Source of the DNA: DAISKN01 sp963716925
GTDB lineage: Bacteria > Acidobacteriota > Vicinamibacteria > Marinacidobacterales > SMYC01
DNA length: 64,000 nt
Direction of reading: 5' to 3'
NCBI GenBank assembly: GCA_963716925.1
Contig: CAVQUX010000011.1
Coordinates: 124,001-188,000, forward strand
Notes under the pieces: generated by a model
Databases searched by the model: none
Told to the model about the DNA's origin: nothing
The model's input: only the letters and a program-made list of their open reading frames with translations
In this document: positions 35,483-44,520 of the stretch, in pieces
Position numbering within the stretch: position 1 is the stretch's first letter
Layout: each line of letters opens with the position of its first letter
Program-made: the position numbers and the translations under genes

Positions 35483-36067
35483 TTGACTATACAGCTCGAG
35501 CAGGAAGTGAAGTTCCGCCTTTCCTCCTGGGACGACGGAATCCGGCGCATCGAGGCGGCCGGGGGAAGCAGCACCCACCCGCGGCATTTCGAGTCGAACC
35601 AGCTCTTCGACTACGCCGACTCGCGCATCGGCAAGCGCGACTCCGCCCTGCGGCTTCGCTTCGTGGGAGATCAAGCCTGGCTCACGTACAAGGGGCCGCA
35701 CCACGGGAGCGGAAAGATCAAGCAGCGGCGGGAATCGGAGACGTTCCTCGGCGACGGGCGGGCTATGGAGGCGATTCTCGAGTCCCTCGGGCTCGAGGTC
35801 CGATTTCGCTACGAGAAATACCGGGCGACGTTTCGCGTGGGAGAGGCCGAAGTGAGCTGCGACGAGACCCCCATCGGAGCGTTTCTCGAGATCGAGGGCA
35901 CGCCCGAGAAGATCGCCGAGACCGCGGGCAGGCTGTCCCTCGACATGAAAGAGGCGATGATCCTCTCCTATCCTCGGCTCTACGAGCTCCACCGGGCCGA
36001 GAACCCGCGCGCACCCGAGTTCATGGTATTCGTCCGGGAGGCCGCGGCAACCCCTCGAGACCCATGA
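35483..36067 (+). CDS. CYTH-domain protein (class IV adenylyl cyclase / triphosphatase type)
   Basis: 194 residues from a TTG start 29 nt after smc. The CYTH signature ExExK is present at the N-terminus (EQEVKF), with later charged strands (ALRLRFVG, WLTYKGP, KIKQRRESE, RYEKYRATF, CDETPIGAFLEIEG) lining the triphosphate tunnel. Enzymes of this fold cleave thiamine triphosphate, inorganic triphosphate or make cAMP; the sequence does not decide which. Likely co-transcribed with smc. Confidence 0.8.
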   Translation: MTIQLEQEVKFRLSSWDDGIRRIEAAGGSSTHPRHFESNQLFDYADSRIGKRDSALRLRFVGDQAWLTYKGPHHGSGKIKQRRESETFLGDGRAMEAILESLGLEVRFRYEKYRATFRVGEAEVSCDETPIGAFLEIEGTPEKIAETAGRLSLDMKEAMILSYPRLYELHRAENPRAPEFMVFVREAAATPRDP

Positions 36068-36087
36068 GCCCATGAGCCCTTGAGCCC

Positions 36088-37191
36088 TTGACCATGAGCT
36101 CGAAGCTGCCCCACCGCGCCATGGTCCTGGCCGCCGGTTTCGGAAAGCGCCTCCGGCCGCTCACCACCTACTACGCCAAGCCGGCGCTTCCCCTTCTCGG
36201 CCGTCCGATGATCGATTACACCCTTCGAAGCATCGCACGCCAGGGGATCCGCGAAGTGGTGGTGAACCTGCACCATCGCCCGGAGACGCTCGAGCCCGTC
36301 CTCGAGCGCGCCCCCGAGACGCTCACCATCCATCGATCGCTCGAGACCGAGATTCTCGGAACCGCCGGAGGGTTGAAGAATGCGGCGAGGCTCCTGGGAG
36401 AGGGGACGTTTCTCCTCGTGAACGGCGACACGATTTCCGACTTCGACCTGACGAAGATGTCCGAGGTCCACGCCCGTTCGAAAGCAAAGGCGACTCTGCT
36501 CCTGCGGCCGAGGCCGGCGGGCGGGGGTTACTCCGGGATCCGCGTCGGAAGCCGGGGGGAGATCCAGGGCATCGAGCGCGGGCGCGAGGCGGGCGAGAAG
36601 AGCGCCGACCTGATGTTCGCGGGGGTCTGGCTCCTCGACTCGTCGGTCTTCGAGCTCCTTTCGGGCGAGCCGCGGGGGCTGGAGGAGGAGCTGCTCCCGC
36701 GGCTCATCGAAGAAAAGCGCGCCTTCGGTGCGGTTTCCGACGGGCGGTGGATCACCATCGACACTCCGCGCCGGTACTGGGAGGCCTCGCTCACCATGGT
36801 CCGCGACCGCATCTTCGAGGAGGAGTGGGCGGTCCGAAGGAGGCCGCACGCGGTCGTCGAAGGCGCTTCGGCGCGCGTTCTCGTCGGCACCGATACGCGC
36901 GTCGAGGAAGGAGTGCGCTTTCGCGGCACCGTGATTCTCGGAGCCCGATGCCACGTGGCTCACGGGGTGAAGCTCGAGAACGTCGTCTGCTGGGACGGCG
37001 TTTCCATCCACTCGGGGGCGTCGATCGGCAACTGCGTCGTGACCGACGGCGTGGTGGTGCCGTCCGAGACCGAGCTCAAGGACAAGGTGATCCTCAAGCT
37101 CGGGCCGGATCGTTCCGGCTTGAGGCGGCGCGAGATCCAGGACGACCTGGTGGTGGCCGAGCTGAAGAGCGGGAGAACGTCGACTCTTTGA
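36088..37191 (+). CDS. Nucleotidyltransferase, MurU / mannose-1-phosphate guanylyltransferase-like
   Basis: 367 residues. AMVLAAGFGKRLRPLT and the Lys in YYAKPALPLLGRP form the nucleotide site; FLLVNGDTISDFDL is the metal Asp region; ITIDTPRRYWEA is typical of MurU/GMP-type enzymes. The C-terminus adds a hexapeptide-like beta-helix (GVRFRGTVILGARCHVAHGV) that short MurU proteins lack. Its stop overlaps the start of the phosphotransferase gene (TTGA). Paired with that kinase it resembles the AmgK-MurU recycling route that turns MurNAc into UDP-MurNAc. A GDP-sugar role remains possible. Confidence 0.75.
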   Translation: MTMSSKLPHRAMVLAAGFGKRLRPLTTYYAKPALPLLGRPMIDYTLRSIARQGIREVVVNLHHRPETLEPVLERAPETLTIHRSLETEILGTAGGLKNAARLLGEGTFLLVNGDTISDFDLTKMSEVHARSKAKATLLLRPRPAGGGYSGIRVGSRGEIQGIERGREAGEKSADLMFAGVWLLDSSVFELLSGEPRGLEEELLPRLIEEKRAFGAVSDGRWITIDTPRRYWEASLTMVRDRIFEEEWAVRRRPHAVVEGASARVLVGTDTRVEEGVRFRGTVILGARCHVAHGVKLENVVCWDGVSIHSGASIGNCVVTDGVVVPSETELKDKVILKLGPDRSGLRRREIQDDLVVAELKSGRTSTL

Positions 37192-38180
37192 TCGACCCTC
37201 GGGTAAGGGAGTTCCTCGCGCGAGCGCGCAGTTTCGATCTCTCGTCGGCGCGGCTCACGAAGCTCGCCGGAGACGCGTCGAATCGGCTCTATTTTCGAGT
37301 CGGAGTGGACGGAGGGGAAAGCAGGATCCTCGCCCTCCTGCCCGGACCGTTCGAGCCGGGGGAGCTCGCGTTTCTCGACGTCTCGAAGCTCTTCGAGGCG
37401 ATTCCCCTTCGCGTCCCGAGGATCCATGAGGTCGCGGGGGATCTCGGCATCCTGCTGCTCGAGGATCTGGGAGACCTGCTTCTCCAGGATGCGGTGGAGC
37501 GAGGCTGCACCGAGGGGCGCAAGAACGCGCTCTATCGAGAGTCGGTCTCGATGCTCGTGCGTCTCCAGGGCCGGGGGGCGGAGCTCTCGCGAGAGGGGCG
37601 TCGCTTCGGCCCGCTGGCAATCGCCTTCGATGCGAAGAAGTTCGGCGACGAGCTCGCATTCTTCCGGGTCCACTTTCTCCAGGGCTTCTCGGGGAGGACG
37701 CTCTCGGCGGAAGAGATGTACGAGCTCGACTTCGAGCTCCGATCCCTGGCATCGGAGCTCGCCTCCCAGCCCTACGCCCTCTGTCACCGCGACTATCACT
37801 CGCGCAACCTCATCCTCTGCGGAGACGAGATCGCGGTCATCGATCACCAGGACGCCCGGATGGGGCCGAGGTGCTACGACCTGGCGTCGCTTCTCAACGA
37901 CTCCTACGTGGTCCACGAGGGGGGGCTCGTCCTTCAGATGAAGGCCCTCTTCTCCCGGGAGACCGGAGCCGACGTCGGGCATGAGTACGACGTCGCCGCG
38001 CTCCAGCGGAACTTGAAGGCGCTGGGAACTTTCGGCTATCAGATTTCCGCCCGGGGAAACGACGTCTACCGTCGCTACATTCCCCACACGCTCGAGCTGG
38101 TGCGCGCCAACTTGGAGGCGAACCCGAGGTGGGATAGGCTCAGGTCGAAGCTTTCCGTGCATCTGCCCGAGCTTCGGTAA
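37188..38180 (+). CDS. AmgK-like sugar kinase (aminoglycoside phosphotransferase fold)
   Basis: 330 residues from a TTG that overlaps the previous stop. The kinase fold shows LTKLAGDASNRLYFRV (the AmgK-type DASxRxYxR motif), ILLLEDLGD, the catalytic loop CHRDYHSRNLIL and the metal motif VIDHQDARMGP. Family members phosphorylate MurNAc/GlcNAc at the anomeric carbon in a peptidoglycan recycling bypass. Adjacency to a MurU-like enzyme supports this. Substrate not proven. Confidence 0.78.
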   Translation: MIDPRVREFLARARSFDLSSARLTKLAGDASNRLYFRVGVDGGESRILALLPGPFEPGELAFLDVSKLFEAIPLRVPRIHEVAGDLGILLLEDLGDLLLQDAVERGCTEGRKNALYRESVSMLVRLQGRGAELSREGRRFGPLAIAFDAKKFGDELAFFRVHFLQGFSGRTLSAEEMYELDFELRSLASELASQPYALCHRDYHSRNLILCGDEIAVIDHQDARMGPRCYDLASLLNDSYVVHEGGLVLQMKALFSRETGADVGHEYDVAALQRNLKALGTFGYQISARGNDVYRRYIPHTLELVRANLEANPRWDRLRSKLSVHLPELR

Positions 38181-38188
38181 GAAACAGT

Positions 38189-39490
38189 ATGCCAACTCAA
38201 CCGCAGGTCTATATCGATCAGCTCGAAAGCCACGAAGGAGAGACTGTCACCATGAAGGGCTGGCTTCACAATCGCCGCTCGGGCGGGAAGCTCCAGTTCC
38301 TGATCTTTCGCGACGGCACCGGGTTCATGCAGGCGGTGATCTCGAAGGCCGACGTCTCGGAAGCGGACTGGGAGAAGGTGAACGCCCTCACGCAGGAAAG
38401 CTCGCTGGCGCTCACTGGCACCGTCCGCAAGGACCCCCGGGCCCCGGGCGGCTTCGAGCTCACCGTGAGCGGGCTCGAGGTCTACCAGATCGCGGAGGAG
38501 TTCCCGATCACCCCCAAGGAGCACGGGACGAGCTTTCTTCTCGACCATCGCCATTTGTGGCTCCGCTCCAAGCGGCAGCACGCGATCCTGCGCATCCGGA
38601 ACGAGGTCATCATGGCGGCGCGCCGCTTCCTCGACGACCGCGGATTCCTCTGTTCGGATACGCCGATCTTCACCCCCAACGCCTGCGAAGGGACGACGAC
38701 GCTCTTCGAGACGAAGTACTTCGATCAGTCCGCCTATCTCTCGCAGAGCGGCCAGCTCTACAACGAGGCCATCGCCATGGCGGTGGGGAAGACCTACTGC
38801 TTCGGCCCGACGTTCCGCGCGGAGAAATCGAAGACCCGGCGGCACCTCATCGAGTTCTGGATGATCGAGCCCGAGGTGGCCTACGCGGACCTCGAGGACA
38901 CGATCGGGCTCGCGGAAGATCTCATCTGCGCCATCATCGAGTCGGTCCTGACCCGAAGGCGCACGGAGCTCGAAGTGCTCGAGCGCGACGTCTCGAAGCT
39001 CGAGTCGGTGAAGAAGCCCTTTCACCGCATGACCTACGACGAGGCGGCGGTGAAGCTGAAGGACAAGGGAACGGGCTTCGAGCTCGGAAACGACCTCGGC
39101 GCCCAGGACGAGACGGTGTTGACGGAGGAGCTAGACCGTCCCCTGGCCGTCACCTACTACCCGACCCAGGTGAAGGCCTTCTACATGCAGCCCCATCCCG
39201 AGAGGCCCGATCGGGTGCTCGGCGTCGACATCCTCGCCCCCGAGGGCTACGGCGAGATCGTCGGCGGCGGCCAGCGCATCCACGACCTCGCTCTGTTGAA
39301 GAAGAGACTCGAGGAGCACGGCCTCCCGGAGAAGGACTTCCAGTGGTACCTCGACCTCCGGAGGTTCGGGAGCGTGCCCCACTCGGGGTTCGGAATGGGC
39401 ATCGAGAGGCTCGTTTCCTGGATCGCGAAGCTGGAGCATCTGCGGGAAGCGATTCCGTTTCCGAGGATGCTGTATCGGCTGACGCCTTAG
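38189..39490 (+). CDS. asnS: Asparaginyl-tRNA synthetase
   Basis: 433 residues. An N-terminal OB-fold anticodon-binding domain (VTMKGWLHNRRSGGKLQFLI) precedes a class II core with CFGPTFRAEKSKTRRHLIEF (motif 2, the AsnRS rather than AspRS form), EFWMIEPE, and motif 3 in GFGMGIERLVSWI. It charges tRNA-Asn with asparagine. It starts 9 nt after the kinase gene and is probably in the same transcript. Confidence 0.95.
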   Translation: MPTQPQVYIDQLESHEGETVTMKGWLHNRRSGGKLQFLIFRDGTGFMQAVISKADVSEADWEKVNALTQESSLALTGTVRKDPRAPGGFELTVSGLEVYQIAEEFPITPKEHGTSFLLDHRHLWLRSKRQHAILRIRNEVIMAARRFLDDRGFLCSDTPIFTPNACEGTTTLFETKYFDQSAYLSQSGQLYNEAIAMAVGKTYCFGPTFRAEKSKTRRHLIEFWMIEPEVAYADLEDTIGLAEDLICAIIESVLTRRRTELEVLERDVSKLESVKKPFHRMTYDEAAVKLKDKGTGFELGNDLGAQDETVLTEELDRPLAVTYYPTQVKAFYMQPHPERPDRVLGVDILAPEGYGEIVGGGQRIHDLALLKKRLEEHGLPEKDFQWYLDLRRFGSVPHSGFGMGIERLVSWIAKLEHLREAIPFPRMLYRLTP

Positions 39491-39549
39491 AGAGTCGTCA
39501 TTCATCGGCAGAACCGTCGCCGGCGTCGGGGCCCGCAAAGAACTTTTCG

Positions 39550-40302
39550 ATGGTGCGAGGTGTCCAAGAGTGCGTGGTTCTACTTCTGGGATTCCTCATC
39601 ACGGCACTTGGACCGGGAAGCGACCGCTATTTCAAGGAAGACTACCACACGGGAGCCGAGTACCTTCGGCTGGCAGCCGACGGTCGATACGAACGGATTT
39701 TCAGCGAGCACATGGGCGTCTGGGTCGCCGACCGAGGGAACTGGAAAGAGTCGGACGGAACCATCGTTTCGAGTCGGATCGCCTCGTGCGTGAGATGGCG
39801 ACGACGGCCGGCCGGGTTCGCGTTTCCGAAGAATCCCGCGCTCTTCTGCCCGATCTTCGTATCAGGCTTCAGGCGCTGATGGGCATGGAGCCGGTGTCAG
39901 AGCCGATCCGCGCGATCCAGCTCACGTCGATCTCGGTAGAGTCCGAGGCGGGCGCGGCGCGTGGAGCTCGAGCCCGCCGTCGAGGCCCGAGGTCTCGTAT
40001 CGCGGGGTGAGTTTCAGTCGCTGTTGAACTCCATCGATGCGTATCTGCTCAGCCAGCTCCATCACCGTTCCCGCAACCGTCTGGCCACTCATCGAGGCAT
40101 CACGTTTCTCGTTTCCACGGGAGAGGGAGTCCAATCGCCGATCGTGGACGCCGAGGAGACACGCTCGCGGATCGACGAGCTCGACGGCGGCATCCCGGCC
40201 TACGTCCTCCGGACGTGCCGCAACACGTCTACGAATGCGAGATCCGGGCGACCTACCCGTTCCGGATCGTTCCGATGAACTGCCCTCGGCATCGATAGGC
40301 TC
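39550..40302 (+). pseudogene. Broken hypothetical gene
   Basis: The frame starting at ATG 39550 encodes a hydrophobic N-terminus (VVLLLGFLITALGPG) and GAEYLRLAADGRYERIFSEH. At about 39768 one base seems missing and coding sense continues in another frame (ESDRLVREMATTAGRVRVSE, IQLTSISVE). It returns to the first frame near 39955 (LEPAVEARGLVSRGEFQSLL, GITFLVSTGEGVQ) and shifts again near 40210 (VYECEIRATYPFRIVP) to a stop at 40302. With three indels this is a decayed gene, or an error-prone assembly patch. No family recognised. Confidence 0.5.
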
Positions 40303-40370
40303 GAGTGGGTGGAAAAATGGCGAGGTACGTGCCATAGAGTTGTGGCATTCGCTGTGCTAACACTACTGAC

Positions 40371-40634
40371 ATGGGAACCGCAAAACGGAATCTCCATGTC
40401 CCGCTATCGCGGGAACTGCACGAGAAACTGCGAGCGGAAGCACGAAAGTCGGGGCAGCCGGCGACAGAGCTCGCCCGGGAGGGAATTCGTCTCCTGCTCG
40501 ACTCGCGGCGACGAGAAGGCATCCATTTCGAGATAGCCGTATACGCTCGAACCGTGGCCGGTAGCCGAGCCGATCTCGACGAGGACATCGAAGCGGCGGC
40601 GGTCGAGCATCTGATCGACTCAGAGGAAGGGTAA
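40371..40634 (+). CDS. Ribbon-helix-helix-like antitoxin
   Basis: 87 residues. The N-terminal RNLHVPLSRELHEKLRAEA, followed by GQPATELAREGIRLLL, is a ribbon-helix-helix pattern. The acidic C-terminus (SRADLDEDIEAAAVEHLIDS) suits toxin binding. The stop overlaps a following ATG (TAATG), the usual toxin-antitoxin spacing. A -10-like TAACAC 7 nt before the ATG suggests a leaderless message. The partner toxin gene downstream looks broken. Confidence 0.7.
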   Translation: MGTAKRNLHVPLSRELHEKLRAEARKSGQPATELAREGIRLLLDSRRREGIHFEIAVYARTVAGSRADLDEDIEAAAVEHLIDSEEG

Positions 40635-40750
40635 TGGAGCGCGAAGTGTTCCGTGGCCGAGCTCCATCCCTGCTCAGGCTCCGAACAGCGAGGAACGCGG
40701 CGCGTCCGCGCACCTCCTCGTTCCCGTCTTCATCGTTCTCGCGGTGGTAA
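40634..40750 (+). pseudogene. MazF/PemK-like toxin remnant
   Basis: The ATG at 40634 overlaps the antitoxin stop. The first codons give MEREVFRG; the neighbouring frame then gives AELHPCSGSEQRGTRR, which matches the MazF/PemK N-terminal pattern (W/F-x-A-x-L-x-P, then GSEQxGxRP). Neither frame continues: about 100 nt later the Uma2 gene begins. This looks like a toxin gene lost by frameshift plus deletion. Family call rests on a short motif. Confidence 0.45.
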
Positions 40751-40751
40751 A

Positions 40752-41330
40752 ATGCCCTTGATGTCCACGGTCCGCCGCGTCCACTACACCTACGCGGAGT
40801 ACCTCGCCCTCGAAGAAGAAAGCTCGGTCCGGCACGAGTATCTCGACGGCGAGATCTACGCGATGGCCGGGGGCTCGCCCGACCACGCCGCCCTGGCCGC
40901 GTCGCTCATCTCCGCCGTTCGCAGTCAGCTTCCTCCCGGCTGTCGGATGTTCACCTCCGACCTGCGGGTTCGCATTCCCGAGACGGGGCTTTCCACCTAT
41001 CCGGACGCCGCCGTCATATGCGGCCGGACCCAGCGGGCGTCGGACGATGCGCTCGCGGTCGTGAATCCTCTCCTTCTAGTGGAGGTTACGAGTCCGTCGA
41101 CGGAGGAGTACGATCGAAACGAGAAGCTGAGGCACTACAAGAACCTGCCGAGCTGTCGCGAGGTGTTGATCGTTTCCCACCGCGAGCCGCTTCTGACGCT
41201 TCACCGGCGCGAGGAGTCCGGCTGGATCTCGCTCACTGCTTCGAGAGGCGGCGCTCTGGTCCTCGAATCCGTTGCGGTGAGCGTCCAGGTGGACGAGGTC
41301 TACAGGGACGATCTCGAAGATTGCGGCTGA
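40752..41330 (+). CDS. Uma2-family (DUF820) PD-(D/E)XK nuclease-fold protein
   Basis: 192 residues from the ATG at 40752; ATG at 40761 is close by. Uma2 features are YTYAEYLALEEES, RHEYLDGEIYAMAGGSPDHA, TYPDAAVICG (active-site Asp), LLLVEVTSPSTEEYDRNEKL (Glu with the conserved SPST-D pattern) and HYKNLPSCREVLIV. These proteins are common in cyanobacteria and other large genomes and are rarely characterised. It may be a restriction-like or mobile passenger. It overlaps the degraded toxin region. Confidence 0.85.
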   Translation: MPLMSTVRRVHYTYAEYLALEEESSVRHEYLDGEIYAMAGGSPDHAALAASLISAVRSQLPPGCRMFTSDLRVRIPETGLSTYPDAAVICGRTQRASDDALAVVNPLLLVEVTSPSTEEYDRNEKLRHYKNLPSCREVLIVSHREPLLTLHRREESGWISLTASRGGALVLESVAVSVQVDEVYRDDLEDCG

Positions 41331-41333
41331 CGG

Positions 41334-42407
41334 CTACTCCAGAGCCTTCTTCAACACCGCCACGACCTCTTCGTGTCTCCCCTCCAGCGCCCGGCCGAGC
41401 GCCGTCGAGCCGTCGTCGGCCTTCGCGTGGGGGTCGGCTCCGGCCTCGAGCAGAAGCTTCACCGATTCGAGAGCTCCGGCGGCCGCCGCGCAAGCCAGGG
41501 GAGTCACTCCGCGCTCGCCTTTCGAGTTCACCCGCGCGCCCGCCTCGAGGGCCACTCGAACCACCGCGGGATGTTCGCAGCCGGCGAGAAGCGCGGCGTC
41601 CCGATCCTGGGGACGGGACTTTGCCTGAAGGAGCGTCCGAAGCGCCCAGGGGCTGTCTTCCCTGGCCGCGACGACGATCGCGGTCTCTCCCGCGTTGTCG
41701 AAGCCGGTGGCTTCGAACGCAGGGTCAGCGCCCGCCGCCAGGAGGCTCACCAGGATGTCGAGGCGGCGATGCCGCACCGCGGCCATGAGCGGGGTCTCGT
41801 AAAGTTCGGTATCGAAGCCGTTCACGTCCGCGCCCTGCGCGATGAGGCGAGAGACGGCGTCCTGGTCGCCTTCCCGGATGGCGTCGTGCAGGCGATCCTC
41901 CAGGCTGGAGGTAGCGCCCGCCGCGCGGAGGAGGGCCGCGATGTCTGATGCGCCGGAGGCCTCGGCGATGGTGAGGGCGGAGACTCCGAAGTCATCCCGA
42001 TGGGTGACGTCGGCTCCGCTCTCGATGAGGAGCCGGACCGATTCCGGTTGGTTCTCCGCGGCGACGAGGAGAGCCGTTTGCCCTTCGCCGTCGGCGAGGT
42101 TGGGGTCGGCGCCCGCGGCCAGGAGTGCGCGCACGATCTCGACGCCGCGGCCGGCGCCTTGGAGGAGCGCCGTTTCCCCGTTCGCGTCCTTGAGGTTCGG
42201 GTCCGCTCCCGCGGCGAGGAGCGCCTGGACCATCTTCGCGTCTCCGCGCAGGGCGGCGAACATGAGCGCCGTCGAACCTTCCCCGTCTCTGGCGTTGACC
42301 TCCGTTCCGGAGGCCAGGACAGCCCGCAGCCGCTCCCAGTCGCCGTCTCGTGCGGCAGCGACCAGCTCCTGGGCCAAAAGCAAGACAATCCACGCGAGTA
42401 CGCTCAC
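41334..42407 (-). CDS. Secreted ankyrin-repeat protein
   Basis: 357 residues with a short hydrophobic N-terminus (MSVLAWIVLLLAQELVAAA). About nine ankyrin repeats follow, with units such as GSTALMFAALRGDAKMVQAL, LLAAGADPNLKDANGETAL and LLEAGADPHAKADDGSTAL. The repeats mediate protein binding in the periplasm or outside; no catalytic domain is attached. It converges with the Uma2 gene and is divergent from rimO. Confidence 0.88.
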   Translation of the reverse strand: MSVLAWIVLLLAQELVAAARDGDWERLRAVLASGTEVNARDGEGSTALMFAALRGDAKMVQALLAAGADPNLKDANGETALLQGAGRGVEIVRALLAAGADPNLADGEGQTALLVAAENQPESVRLLIESGADVTHRDDFGVSALTIAEASGASDIAALLRAAGATSSLEDRLHDAIREGDQDAVSRLIAQGADVNGFDTELYETPLMAAVRHRRLDILVSLLAAGADPAFEATGFDNAGETAIVVAAREDSPWALRTLLQAKSRPQDRDAALLAGCEHPAVVRVALEAGARVNSKGERGVTPLACAAAAGALESVKLLLEAGADPHAKADDGSTALGRALEGRHEEVVAVLKKALE

Positions 42408-42460
42408 GGCCGGAAGTATAGACCCGGCTCTTCAATTGAGCTAGGCTAGGCGGATCCGCC

Positions 42461-43801
42461 ATGAAGAAAGTCGGTTTCGTCAGCCTCGGGTGCCCCAAGA
42501 ACCTCCTCGACAGCGAGGTGATGCTGGGGCATCTGACTCGCTCGGGGTACGAGCTCGTTCGGAGCCCGGAGGAAGCCGAAGTCCTCGTGGTGAATACCTG
42601 CGGGTTCATCGAGGCCGCGAAGCAGGAGAGCATCGACACCATCCTCGAGATGGCGAAGCACAAGACGAACGGAAGCTGCCGCCGTCTAGTGGTCACGGGA
42701 TGCCTGGCGCAGCGCTACTCCCAGGACATCGCGCGGGACATCCCGGAGGTGGACGTCGTCTTCGGTCTCGATCAACTCGACACCGTCGTCGACGCCTGCG
42801 AGAGCGGGGAGCGGCGGGTGGAGGACGTCCAGGCCGACGGCTCGGCAGCCTACCTCTACGACCACCTCGCGCCCCGCGTCCTCACCACGCCGGCGCACTA
42901 CGCCTACCTGAAGATCTCCGAGGGCTGCGACTATCCCTGCACGTTCTGCATCATTCCCAAGATCCGGGGCTCGTATCGCAGCCGGGATCCCGAGTCCGTC
43001 CTGGAGGAAGCCGAATCGCTGGCCGCCCGCGGCGTCCGGGAGCTGATTCTGATCGCTCAGGACACCACGCGCTACGGCGCCGAGCTCGGCCTGAGGCACG
43101 GTCTCGCCTCGGTGCTTCGCCAGCTCGCGAAGATCGACGGCATCGAATGGGTGCGTTTCCTCTACGCTTATCCCACGACGGTTGCCGACGAAGTCCTCGA
43201 GGCTCTCGCTTCCGAGCCCAAGCTCTGCCGTTACGTGGACATCCCGCTTCAGCACGCGAGCGATCCGATCCTGAAGGCCATGAAGCGGCCCGGCACCGGA
43301 GCTTCGAATCTCGCTCTCCTGCGGCGCATCCGCGATGCGGTTCCCGGAGTCGCCGTCCGCAGCTCCTTCATCGTGGGCTTCCCCGGCGAGACCAAGGCGG
43401 ACTACGACACCCTTCTTCGCTTCTGCGCCGAGGCGGAGCTCGACCACCTGGGGGTTTTCACCTACTCGAACGAAGAGGGAACCGCCGCTTTCGTCGCGGA
43501 GGAGGCGGTTTCCGAGGAGGAGAAGACCTGGAGGCGCGACAAGCTGATGCGCCAGCAAAGAAGGATCTCCCTCGCCAGGAACCGCGCCCGAGTTGGCCAG
43601 GAGCTGCGCGTTCTCGTGGAGGGCCCCTCCGAGGAAACGGACCTCCTCCTTCAAGGAAGGGCGGAGCACCAGGCCCCGGGAATCGACGGCGTCGTGCTGA
43701 TCAATGACGGAGAGGCGGCTCCGGGCTCGTTCGCGATGGTGGAGGTCCTGGAGGCGCATCCCTACGACCTCGTGGGCCGGATCACGTCACTTCCAGCTTG
43801 A
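42461..43801 (+). CDS. rimO: Ribosomal protein S12 methylthiotransferase
   Basis: 446 residues. The N-terminal UPF0004 domain has GFVSLGCPKNLLDSE and NTCGFIEAAKQES. The radical-SAM domain has the cluster motif CDYPCTFCIIP, and a C-terminal TRAM domain follows (RVGQELRVLVEG). RimO adds a methylthio group to the conserved Asp of S12. LGCPKNLLDSE and GFIEAAKQES separate it from MiaB. A strong terminator follows 50 nt downstream. Confidence 0.96.
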   Translation: MKKVGFVSLGCPKNLLDSEVMLGHLTRSGYELVRSPEEAEVLVVNTCGFIEAAKQESIDTILEMAKHKTNGSCRRLVVTGCLAQRYSQDIARDIPEVDVVFGLDQLDTVVDACESGERRVEDVQADGSAAYLYDHLAPRVLTTPAHYAYLKISEGCDYPCTFCIIPKIRGSYRSRDPESVLEEAESLAARGVRELILIAQDTTRYGAELGLRHGLASVLRQLAKIDGIEWVRFLYAYPTTVADEVLEALASEPKLCRYVDIPLQHASDPILKAMKRPGTGASNLALLRRIRDAVPGVAVRSSFIVGFPGETKADYDTLLRFCAEAELDHLGVFTYSNEEGTAAFVAEEAVSEEEKTWRRDKLMRQQRRISLARNRARVGQELRVLVEGPSEETDLLLQGRAEHQAPGIDGVVLINDGEAAPGSFAMVEVLEAHPYDLVGRITSLPA

Positions 43802-43851
43802 ATTCGAACGCCCCGTAGAATATATTTGGGGCTCCTTTTAAGGGTTCACGG

Positions 43852-43876
43852 AGTGGGCACCGTGCCCACTTTTTTT
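43852..43876 (+). terminator. Rho-independent terminator after rimO
   Basis: AGTGGGCA (43852-43859) pairs with TGCCCACT (43863-43870) across a 3-nt loop, and seven T follow. It separates rimO from the rimP operon. Confidence 0.85.
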
Positions 43877-44007
43877 GTTGGTTGAACGCTCGAAGCTTCT
43901 TTCGCGCGACTCCCTAGAAAAGCAGAGGTGGTCGGACGAGGTGAATGGAACGATGTTCGCTTCTCCAGCCGGCCCCTCGGGGCCTCGGGGAGAAGCATAG
44001 AGGCGGG

Positions 44008-44520
44008 ATGACAGACGCGTTGCTCGAGACCCTGGACCTGCTGGCCCGTCGCGCGGCTCAAGCGGAGGGGCTGCAGGTGGCCTGGGTCGAGCTCAAACGT
44101 CACGGAGGATCCAGCGTGTTCCGGGTATTCATCGAGAGAGAGGACGGCAGCGCGAGCCTCGCGGATTGCGAGCGGCTGACGCACCGCCTCGGTCTTCTCC
44201 TGGACGTCGAGGATCCCATCGAATCCGCCTACGTGCTCGAGGTCTCGACGCCGGGACTCGACCGTCCGCTCCGGAACGAGAACGACTACCAGCGATTCCT
44301 CGGACGCCTCGCCCGGGTCAAGACGAAGACTCCACTCGACGGCCGGCGAAGGTTCGTGGGAAGGCTCGGTGGAATCCGCTCGGGTGAGGTCGTGATCGAC
44401 GACGAAGAACTGGGCGAGGTGGAAATCCCGCTGTCCCAGGTCGACAGCGCCCGGCTCGAGGTGGAGTTCGGACGGCCCGCGGCCCGCGGTCAATCCAGAA
44501 ATTCGAGGAAGCGCGCATGA
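44008..44520 (+). CDS. rimP: Ribosome maturation factor RimP
   Basis: 170 residues from the ATG at 44008 with GAGGCGGG upstream; an in-frame extension to 43945 is unlikely. RimP features: VFRVFIEREDGSASLADCE, LLLDVEDPIESAYVLEVSTP and GLDRPLRNENDYQRF. It assists 30S assembly. It overlaps nusA by 4 nt (ATGA), the classic rimP-nusA-infB order. Confidence 0.95.
   Translation: MTDALLETLDLLARRAAQAEGLQVAWVELKRHGGSSVFRVFIEREDGSASLADCERLTHRLGLLLDVEDPIESAYVLEVSTPGLDRPLRNENDYQRFLGRLARVKTKTPLDGRRRFVGRLGGIRSGEVVIDDEELGEVEIPLSQVDSARLEVEFGRPAARGQSRNSRKRA

Noticed and set aside
43945..44007. Longer rimP start
   Set aside because: The ATG at 44008 has a ribosome site and matches the usual N-terminus.
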